Origin: Bacteroidales bacterium | Lineage (GTDB): Bacteria > Bacteroidota > Bacteroidia > Bacteroidales > UBA7960 | NCBI GenBank assembly: GCA_003560215.1 | Contig: PWIY01000260.1 | Span: forward strand, 1-10,696 | Direction of reading: 5' to 3' | DNA length: 10,696 nt | Shown: piece by piece, positions 5,767 to 10,696 of the stretch | How the letters are laid out: each line of letters begins with the position of its first letter | How positions within the stretch are numbered: position 1 is the first letter of the stretch | Made by a program: the position numbers and the translations under genes | The notes under the pieces: model-generated | Told to the model about the DNA's origin: nothing | The model's database searches: none | What the model saw: the letters and a program-made list of their open reading frames with translations, nothing else

Positions 5767-6720
5767 TTATAGTTTTTCAGTACAATTTTCTGTTTTGTCT
5801 TCAATTTGGTATTTATTCCTGTCGGGAGCGGTACGGGAGATCAATTCACCGAGAAATCCGGCAATAAAAAGCAATGTTCCGAGGATCATGGCCAGCATGC
5901 CGAAGAAAAACAAAGGTCTTTCGGTCATGTGGTAAATGGAAAGGAACAATCGACCGTAGGCCAGGTAACCGGCAATAACAAATCCGATTATAAACAGCAA
6001 TGTTCCCAGCAGGCCGAAAAGATGCATGGGTTTTTTTCCGAAACGGGTCATGAAGCTGATACTCAGCAAATCAAGGAATCCATTCATGAACCTTTCCAGG
6101 CCGTATTTGGTGGTGCCGTATTTTCTGGCCTGATGCCGCACCACCTTTTCCCCGATCTGGGTAAACCCGGCCTGTTTGGCCAGTACAGGAATGTAGCGGT
6201 GCATTTCTCCGTACACCTCAATGGATTGAACCACCTTGCGGTCGTAAGCTTTGAGTCCGCAATTAAAATCATGCAGCCGGATGCCCGACATCATCCGGGT
6301 AGTCCGGTTGAACAGCTTGGTGGGTATGGTCTTTGAAATCGGGTCCTTGCGGTCTTTTTTCCAGCCACTTACCAGGTCATATCCATCCTGCCTGATCATC
6401 CTGTATAGTTCAGGGATCTCTTCAGGACTGTCCTGGAGATCGGCATCCATGGTGATCACCACATCACCCTTTGCTTGGCGGAAACCCACATTCAGTGCAG
6501 CTGCCTTGCCATGATTCCTGCGGAACCTGACCCCTTTCACCGACGGATAAGATTCAGAAAGGTTGCGGATTATATCCCATGAATTGTCCCTGCTGCCATC
6601 ATCGATCAGCCAGACCTCGTAGGAGAACTTACCTGCTTTCATCACACGGGCAATCCAGTCAATCAGTTCCGGCAGCGATTCCTCCTCATTGTACAGGGGT
6701 ATAACCACGGAAATATCCAT
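5767..6720 (-). CDS. GT2-family membrane-anchored glycosyltransferase (polyprenyl-phosphate type)
   Basis: Residues 1-215 form a GT-A domain: VVIPLYNEEESLPEL at the start, IDDGSRDNS at 39-47, HGKAAALNVGF at 70-80, and the metal-binding DXD as Asp92-Ala-Asp94 in MDADLQDSPEE. The conserved KYG(T/K)TKYG-like stretch at 200-207 precedes two transmembrane segments at about 232-258 and 268-294 and a charged cytoplasmic tail. This architecture is that of DPM1/GtrB/ArnC-like enzymes, which usually load a sugar onto undecaprenyl phosphate; the exact sugar is unknown. It is the first gene of the minus-strand unit, starts at ATG 6720 and has a -7 box about 40 bp upstream. Length (317) is normal for the family. 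Confidence 0.9.
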   Translation of the reverse strand: MDISVVIPLYNEEESLPELIDWIARVMKAGKFSYEVWLIDDGSRDNSWDIIRNLSESYPSVKGVRFRRNHGKAAALNVGFRQAKGDVVITMDADLQDSPEEIPELYRMIRQDGYDLVSGWKKDRKDPISKTIPTKLFNRTTRMMSGIRLHDFNCGLKAYDRKVVQSIEVYGEMHRYIPVLAKQAGFTQIGEKVVRHQARKYGTTKYGLERFMNGFLDLLSISFMTRFGKKPMHLFGLLGTLLFIIGFVIAGYLAYGRLFLSIYHMTERPLFFFGMLAMILGTLLFIAGFLGELISRTAPDRNKYQIEDKTENCTEKL

Positions 6721-6759
6721 AAATAAAGGTATTAGCGGAGATCAACCATTTAAAGTAAA

Positions 6760-6767
6760 CAAATGTA
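6760..6767 (-). promoter_or_regulatory. Predicted -7 element for the glycosyltransferase-gmhAB-mnmA unit
   Basis: On the minus strand this reads TACATTTG, a full match to TAnnTTTG. The start point would fall near 6754, giving a leader of about 34 nt to the ATG at 6720. No strong -33 element is visible. It faces away from the MATE promoter across a 166-bp divergent gap. Confidence 0.5.
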
Positions 6768-6800
6768 CGTATTTTTTCATTATCTATATGGAAGTGCTCA

Positions 6801-6812
6801 GGTTGCGCAACC
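6801..6812. promoter_or_regulatory. Perfect 12-bp palindrome GGTTGCGCAACC between divergent promoters
   Basis: The word is fully self-complementary and GC-rich inside otherwise AT-rich spacer DNA. It lies between the two opposed -7 boxes, about 34 bp from the minus-strand one and 48 bp from the plus-strand one. The placement suits a shared regulator of the glycosyltransferase unit and the MATE gene. No regulator gene lies next to it. Confidence 0.35.
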
Positions 6813-6839
6813 CCCCTTTGTTTTATTCTGAGATGCAGA

Positions 6840-6856
6840 TTTTCCGCGGTGGAAAA
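6840..6856. promoter_or_regulatory. 17-bp inverted repeat TTTTCC-5-GGAAAA within the MATE promoter
   Basis: Perfect 6-bp arms (6840-6845 and 6851-6856) flank a 5-bp spacer, and the centre includes CCGCGG (6844-6849). It ends 3 bp before the TACCTTTG box of the MATE gene, so a protein bound here would cover the space between the -33 and -7 positions, a typical repressor position. Efflux genes are often controlled this way, but no cognate regulator is in the window. Confidence 0.4.
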
Positions 6857-6859
6857 GTA

Positions 6860-6867
6860 TACCTTTG
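6860..6867 (+). promoter_or_regulatory. Predicted -7 element of the MATE gene
   Basis: TACCTTTG matches TAnnTTTG fully. Transcription would start near 6873, leaving a leader of about 14 nt before ATG 6887. The -33 region has only TTTTCC (6840-6845), which is also an arm of the inverted repeat, and the spacing is short. Confidence 0.55.
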
Positions 6868-6886
6868 CTAAAAATAACTGTTTGGA

Positions 6887-8227
6887 ATGCGGGATTTAAG
6901 TCAGGGACCGGTAACCCGTCAGATATTTGTCTTTGCCTTGCCGATGCTGGTGGGAAACATCTTCCAGCAGTTGTATAATATTGTGGATACCATCATCATC
7001 GGGCAATACATCGGAACCGATGCCGTGGACGCTGCAGGGGCTTCATTCCCGGTTATTTTCGTACTTGTGAGCCTGGTCATCGGAATTACCACTGGCACCA
7101 ATATCATCATTTCCCAGTTTTACGGGGCCAAAGATTATGATTCCGTGAAGCGGGCCATCGACACAGCCTTTGTGTTTTTGTTTTTTGCCTCCATTGCACT
7201 CACCACACTTGGCCTGGTGTTCATTGATGACATCTGGCGCCTCATCGGCCTGCCAGAACATCTTGTACCCGATGCCACCACCTATTTCAGCGTATATGCT
7301 GCCGGCATCATCCTGATGTTCGGCTACAACGCCACCAGTGCCGTATTGCGCGGGCTGGGCGATTCGCGCACCCCACTCTATTTCCTCATCATATCCACGG
7401 TGTTGAATATCGGATTCGACCTGCTCTTTGTACTGGTCTTCGGATGGGGAATCGGAGGAGTGGCATTTGCCACGGTACTGGCCCAGGGCATTGCCTTTGG
7501 CCTGTCAGTGGTCTACCTGAACCGCTTTCACCCGCTCATTCGCTTTAGCTTGACAGGACTGAATTTTGACTGGGATATATTCAGGAAAAGTCTGCGAATT
7601 GGCATCCCCACAGGTGTTCAAACCACTTTTGTATCGCTGGGAATGCTTGCCCTGATCAGCATCGTAAACCGCTTCGGCACCAACACCATCGCAGCCTATA
7701 CCATCGCCTGGCGCATCGATGGCTTTGCCGCCATGCCTGCCATGAATTTTGCCATGGCCTTCACCACCTTCGTAGGCCAGAATCTCGGGGCCAACCGGCC
7801 TGAACGGGTGAGGGAAGGATTGATCTCTGCCCTGAAAATGACAACGGGTGTATCGCTGACCATGACAGCCATTGCCTGGGTTTTCGGAAGGCAATTGATG
7901 GCGGTTTTTACCAGTGATCCGGAAGTGATCGCCATTGGCTACGATTACCTGGTGATCGTGAGCTCTTTTTACGTGGTATTCTCCGCCATGTTTGTCATCA
8001 ACGGAGTGATGCGGGGTGCAGGGGATACGATTGTTCCCATGTTAATTACACTGGTTGCTCTTTGGCTGCTTCGCCTTCCGGCAGCTCATTTTTTATCCGG
8101 CCACTTCGGGGCAACAGGCATTTGGTGGGGAATTCCGGTTGCCTGGGTTTTCGGACTGATCGCTGCATATTCCTATTACCGCACCGGCAGATGGAAGCGT
8201 AAAGTGGTTGCCAAAAAACAGGTATGA
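6887..8227 (+). CDS. MATE-family cation-coupled multidrug/metabolite exporter
   Basis: The 446-residue protein is a polytopic inner-membrane protein of the MATE fold, with about 12 hydrophobic segments in two homologous halves. The first helix region reads FALPMLVGNIFQQLYNIVDT (16-35). The two halves show the paired signatures LRGLGDSRTP (154-163) and MRGAGDT (375-381), and FVGQNLGA (295-302) corresponds to SQFYGA (76-81) in the first half. MATE proteins export drugs or metabolites in exchange for Na+ or H+; the substrate cannot be told. ATG 6887 is the natural start, after a TAnnTTTG promoter; there is no SD. It stands alone, divergent from the glycosyltransferase unit and convergent with the 8245-8799 gene, with 17 bp between their stops and no visible hairpin terminator. 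Confidence 0.94.
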   Translation: MRDLSQGPVTRQIFVFALPMLVGNIFQQLYNIVDTIIIGQYIGTDAVDAAGASFPVIFVLVSLVIGITTGTNIIISQFYGAKDYDSVKRAIDTAFVFLFFASIALTTLGLVFIDDIWRLIGLPEHLVPDATTYFSVYAAGIILMFGYNATSAVLRGLGDSRTPLYFLIISTVLNIGFDLLFVLVFGWGIGGVAFATVLAQGIAFGLSVVYLNRFHPLIRFSLTGLNFDWDIFRKSLRIGIPTGVQTTFVSLGMLALISIVNRFGTNTIAAYTIAWRIDGFAAMPAMNFAMAFTTFVGQNLGANRPERVREGLISALKMTTGVSLTMTAIAWVFGRQLMAVFTSDPEVIAIGYDYLVIVSSFYVVFSAMFVINGVMRGAGDTIVPMLITLVALWLLRLPAAHFLSGHFGATGIWWGIPVAWVFGLIAAYSYYRTGRWKRKVVAKKQV

Positions 8228-8244
8228 CAACGGGATCAATGGAT

Positions 8245-8799
8245 TCAGGATTCACCCCGCTCCCCGACAAAATATTGTTCCTTGTGCCTGAACAACACAT
8301 TAAAAGTGGTCAGTGAACCGTAAATACGGGTAATGTATTGCTGCAGGTTCACTTTTTCCTCCTCGCTGAGTTTTTCATGCCCGTTGATACGCTGCTCCAA
8401 GACCCTCAGCCGGTCACGGATCAGCACGATCTTCTTGAAAAACATATCAATCGGGATCTCTTTGGGTTTGAGTTCGGCAGACCCGGGTTTCAGGATCATC
8501 ATTCCCTTTTTCCACCGGTCGCCCAACTCAACCAGCTCCGGAAAATCGGCATACCGGCGCAGTACATTGGAAAATACCTTTTCCAGGTCTGCCAGGCTGA
8601 TCTGTCCGCCACCGCCCCCGGCAGTTTCGGCATGGGAGTCCTCGATCAGTTTCAGGTCGAGGTAACTGTTGGCAATTTCTTTGTCTCCTTTATGAAGAAA
8701 AAATACGCGTGTGGTGGTGAGGGTCTTTTTGGTGACAATTCCTTCCCCGAATTTGGGGTGCTCCACCCTGGCGCCTATGGCAAAATCAACTGTTTCCAT
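8245..8799 (-). CDS. Conserved hypothetical protein: KOW/SH3-like N-terminal domain plus helical C-terminal domain
   Basis: Residues 5-52 form a small beta domain opening GARVEHPKFGEGIV (9-22). This resembles the SH3/KOW-like modules at the C terminus of UvrD/PcrA helicases and in CarD-like proteins, which contact RNA polymerase or nucleic acid. A Gly5 linker (61-65) follows. Residues 67-184 are predicted helical, with the distinctive block WKKGMMILKPGSAELKPKEI (96-115) and a probable coiled coil at about 121-160. No catalytic motif, signal peptide or membrane segment is seen. I associate this two-part layout with Bacteroidota proteins of unknown function. It starts at ATG 8799, is a single-gene unit, and is divergent from lemA. 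A transcription- or repair-associated role is only a guess from the N-terminal domain. Confidence 0.8.
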   Translation of the reverse strand: METVDFAIGARVEHPKFGEGIVTKKTLTTTRVFFLHKGDKEIANSYLDLKLIEDSHAETAGGGGGQISLADLEKVFSNVLRRYADFPELVELGDRWKKGMMILKPGSAELKPKEIPIDMFFKKIVLIRDRLRVLEQRINGHEKLSEEEKVNLQQYITRIYGSLTTFNVLFRHKEQYFVGERGES

Positions 8800-8927
8800 T
8801 ACAATTCAAACTGAGGTTTAACAATGATGCTAAATTAAACATTTCGCGCCAGAAACCGGCAGACAAATAATCCGGTTGATCACTGCCTTTGGCTGTTTTA
8901 ACCACACTGACATCCATCATTATATTA

Positions 8928-8959
8928 TTTCAAACATGCATACGATATTGTTATCTTTG
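8928..8959 (+). promoter_or_regulatory. Predicted promoter of the lemA-htpX operon
   Basis: TATCTTTG at 8952-8959 matches TAnnTTTG fully, and TTTC at 8928-8931 lies 20 bp upstream where the -33 TTTG is expected. The predicted start near 8965 leaves a leader of about 16 nt before ATG 8981. This is the best-spaced promoter in the window. Confidence 0.65.
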
Positions 8960-8980
8960 CAAAAACCAAACTGAATTGAC

Positions 8981-9538
8981 ATGTCAACATCAACCATCAT
9001 TCTCATTGTACTGGCCGTTGTGCTGGTACTTTTCTTCATCAGCATGTACAACCGCCTGATCAGGCTGAGAAACCAGGTAAAGAACGCCTGGTCGCAGATC
9101 GACGTTCAGCTGAAACGCCGCCATGACCTGATCCCGAATCTGATCGAAACAGTCAAGGGCTACATGAAACATGAAAAGGAAACACTGGAGAATGTCACCC
9201 GCATGCGGGCCCAGGCCATGGAAGCCACCGATGTGGCAGACAAGGCCAAAGCAGAGGGGAAACTCAATTCAGCCCTGGGGCAACTGAAAGTGGCTGTGGA
9301 AAACTACCCCGATCTGAAAGCCAACCAGAACTTCCTGGCGCTTCAGGAAGAACTCACATCCACAGAAAACAAAATCTCCTTTGCCCGTCAGAACTACAAT
9401 GACCAGGTGCTGTTCTTCAACAACAAAATTGAAGTTTTTCCGTCAAACATCACTGCTTCCCTGTTCGGATTCAGCAAGGAGAAGTATTTTGAACTAGAAA
9501 GTGAAGCGGAACGTCAGGTTCCCAATGTGTCCTTTTAA
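8981..9538 (+). CDS. lemA: LemA family membrane-anchored protein
   Basis: The 185-residue protein opens with one hydrophobic anchor at about 5-22 (TIILIVLAVVLVLFFISM). The LemA signature follows at 23-60: YNRLIRLRNQVKNAWSQIDV, then QLKRRHDLIPNLIETVKG. The rest is a long helical bundle with the conserved YPDLKANQNFLALQEELTST and ENKISFARQNYND blocks. The soluble domain is thought to form coiled-coil bundles; the biochemical role is poorly known. The gene is 13 bp upstream of the HtpX-like protease, a recurrent pairing that suggests a link to membrane-protein quality control. ATG 8981 is the start, with no SD, after a good -33/-7 promoter. Length and motifs are normal. Confidence 0.94.
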   Translation: MSTSTIILIVLAVVLVLFFISMYNRLIRLRNQVKNAWSQIDVQLKRRHDLIPNLIETVKGYMKHEKETLENVTRMRAQAMEATDVADKAKAEGKLNSALGQLKVAVENYPDLKANQNFLALQEELTSTENKISFARQNYNDQVLFFNNKIEVFPSNITASLFGFSKEKYFELESEAERQVPNVSF

Positions 9539-9551
9539 CTGAACAATCATT

Positions 9552-10553
9552 ATGTGGGAAATCATTCGAAAAAACCAGCAGAAATCCATGCTGCTGCTCA
9601 TGCTGATGGGCGTGGTACTGGTATTGCTGGGATATGTCATCGGAATGGCCGTTGACCCCGATGGTGGCTTTGCAGGAATCATCCTTGCCATGGTATTGTA
9701 CTTTATTTTACTGATCGTGGCCTTCTCGTCTGGGAAGAAGATCATGCTGCGCATGAACAATGCCCGGAAAATCGGACCTGACGACTACCCGCAGCTATAC
9801 AACATTGTGGAAGAAATGCGCCTGGCTGCAGGGATGCCTTCCATGCCGGAGGTTTACGTGATCGACGACCCGGCCCCCAACGCATTTGCTGCCGGAATGA
9901 ACCCCAACAAAAGTGTGGTGGCTGTTACCACAGGCCTCATGAATATGATGAACCGCGATGAACTGCAGGGGGTGGTGGCCCATGAAGTTTCCCACATCCT
10001 GAACCGCGACATCAGGTACATGACCCTGGCAACCATCATGGTGGGAACCGTGGCCATCCTCTCACAGCTCTACCTCAGAAGCATGATGTTCGGCGGGATG
10101 CGCCGCTCAGGTGGCGGTGGCGGAAACCGTGGCAAAGGCAACATTATTATGGTGATCCTGGCGCTGGTTTTTGCCATCCTTGCTCCCATTGCCATCCGGC
10201 TGCTTTACCTGGCCGTATCAAGGAAGAGGGAGTACCTCGCAGATGCCTCAGCAGCCAGGCTTACCCGGTATCCGGAGGGGCTGGCTTCTGCCCTTGAAAA
10301 AATCAAAGGTTCCACGGAAGACCTGAAGGTGGCAGACAAGTCCATGGCACCCATGTACATTGCCAATCCATTGAAACCCAAAGGCAGCAGAGTGCGCAAC
10401 CTGTCCAGCACCCATCCCCCGCTGGAAGAACGCATCCGTATACTCCGGTCCATGGGGCAAAACCACTCCTATGCCGGTTACCAGCAAGCATTTCAATCAG
10501 TTACCAAATCAGGGAAAAAGATCATCCCCAAATCAGCGGCAAAAACCGGATAA
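9552..10553 (+). CDS. htpX: HtpX-like membrane zinc metalloprotease (peptidase family M48)
   Basis: The 333-residue protein has two N-terminal transmembrane segments (about 13-33 and 42-60). The active site is HEVSH with His144, Glu145 and His148, and the third zinc ligand is Glu227 in REYLADASA. Two more hydrophobic segments at about 158-175 and 197-221 frame a Gly-rich, basic loop (185-196). The late motif STHPPLEERI (286-295), usual in M48B, is present. Such proteases cleave misfolded inner-membrane proteins from the cytoplasmic side. The DPAPNAFAAG stretch (106-115) is the family's beta-edge signature. It follows lemA by 13 bp and probably shares its transcript. The Gly-rich loop GGGGGNRGKG is also common in HtpX relatives. 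Catalytic residues are all intact. Confidence 0.93.
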   Translation: MWEIIRKNQQKSMLLLMLMGVVLVLLGYVIGMAVDPDGGFAGIILAMVLYFILLIVAFSSGKKIMLRMNNARKIGPDDYPQLYNIVEEMRLAAGMPSMPEVYVIDDPAPNAFAAGMNPNKSVVAVTTGLMNMMNRDELQGVVAHEVSHILNRDIRYMTLATIMVGTVAILSQLYLRSMMFGGMRRSGGGGGNRGKGNIIMVILALVFAILAPIAIRLLYLAVSRKREYLADASAARLTRYPEGLASALEKIKGSTEDLKVADKSMAPMYIANPLKPKGSRVRNLSSTHPPLEERIRILRSMGQNHSYAGYQQAFQSVTKSGKKIIPKSAAKTG

Positions 10554-10582
10554 ATCCCTTCAGGGGAAAGAAAAAAAATCCT

Positions 10583-10590
10583 TATATTTG
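10583..10590 (+). promoter_or_regulatory. Predicted -7 element of the tRNA-Arg gene
   Basis: TATATTTG matches TAnnTTTG fully and ends 11 bp before the first base of the tRNA, so the primary transcript would start about 6 nt upstream of it. Only a weak TTCA (10559-10562) is found near the -33 position. It lies 30 bp after the htpX stop. Confidence 0.5.
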
Positions 10591-10601
10591 CAACCGCAAA
10601 C

Positions 10602-10675
10602 GGCTCCGTAGCTTAACTGAATAGAGCATCTGACTACGGATCAGAAGGTTCCAGGTTTGAATCCTGGCGGAGTCA
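10602..10675 (+). tRNA. tRNA-Arg, anticodon ACG
   Basis: A complete cloverleaf folds. The acceptor is GGCTCCG (10602-10608) with CGGAGTC (10668-10674, one G-U). The D stem is GCTT/GAGC with a 9-nt loop. The anticodon stem is TCTGA/TCAGA with loop CTACGGA (anticodon ACG at 10636-10638), which after A34-to-inosine editing reads CGU, CGC and CGA. The variable loop is AGGTT and the T stem CCAGG/CCTGG with loop TTTGAAT. The discriminator base is A (10675) and the CCA end is not encoded. Oddities: position 19 is A and position 56 is T where G and C are near-universal, so the elbow pair is A-U; position 15 is A and 48 is T, so the Levitt pair is also A-U. Confidence 0.96.
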
Positions 10676-10696
10676 CTTGAAAAACAGCCCCTTGCA

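Noticed and set aside
8228..8244. Bidirectional terminator between the convergent MATE and hypothetical genes
   Set aside because: The 17-bp gap has no inverted repeat or T run; termination must use another mechanism or occur inside the genes.
8338..8814. Plus-strand open frame of 158 codons opposite the KOW-like gene
   Set aside because: The minus-strand product has a recognisable domain layout and good start; the plus-strand frame looks like a low-stop shadow.
8816..8840. Inverted repeat GTTTAA / TTAAAC upstream of the KOW-like gene
   Set aside because: Six-base AT-rich arms separated by 13 bp are easily expected by chance, and no promoter box is positioned with them.
10553..10582. Short hairpin TCCC-TTCAG-GGGA followed by an A run after htpX
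   Set aside because: The stem is only 4 bp and the plus strand carries As, not Us, after it. On the minus strand the T run would precede the stem. It is not an intrinsic terminator.

Overview
The window looks like ordinary chromosome of a member of the Bacteroidota, probably a Bacteroidales-type organism. Three things point there. Several gene starts follow a TAnnTTTG box, the -7 element typical of that phylum. Shine-Dalgarno sequences are missing in front of the well-supported genes whose upstream bases I read. The gene families match: an XRE regulator with a conserved C-terminal tail, a LemA/HtpX pair, and a KOW-like hypothetical protein of a type I associate with this phylum. This is inference from sequence features; no marker gene fixes a genus.

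Layout, left to right. Positions 1-1660 hold minus-strand genes: the first codons of a gene running off the left edge, nrnA (DHH-family nanoRNase/pAp phosphatase, with a TTG start), and an XRE-type regulator. Positions 1661-2345 are a 685-bp AT-rich stretch with no normal-sized gene. It is dense in TTGTAA/TTACAA words and short inverted repeats, and it holds two tiny candidate ORFs of 26 and 23 codons. It is the least explained part of the window.

Positions 2346-6720 are one compact minus-strand transcription unit, read from high to low coordinates: a membrane-anchored GT2 glycosyltransferase, a GT4 glycosyltransferase, gmhA, gmhB and mnmA. Gaps are 8 and 29 bp and two junctions overlap. The first four genes suggest surface glycan or LPS synthesis supplied with a heptose precursor; mnmA (tRNA 2-thiouridylation) is a housekeeping passenger at the end. 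A 166-bp divergent promoter region (6721-6886) with two good inverted repeats separates this unit from a plus-strand MATE exporter (6887-8227).

Positions 8245-8799 encode a minus-strand KOW/SH3-like plus helical hypothetical protein, convergent with the MATE gene. Then come a plus-strand lemA-htpX pair (8981-10553) and a tRNA-Arg(ACG) gene (10602-10675).

No insertion sequence, prophage, CRISPR array or recognised defence system was seen. The points most worth following are the regulatory intergenic region with its tiny ORFs, the operator-like repeats around the MATE promoter, the A19-U56 tertiary pair in the tRNA, and the zinc-loop-deficient GmhB.
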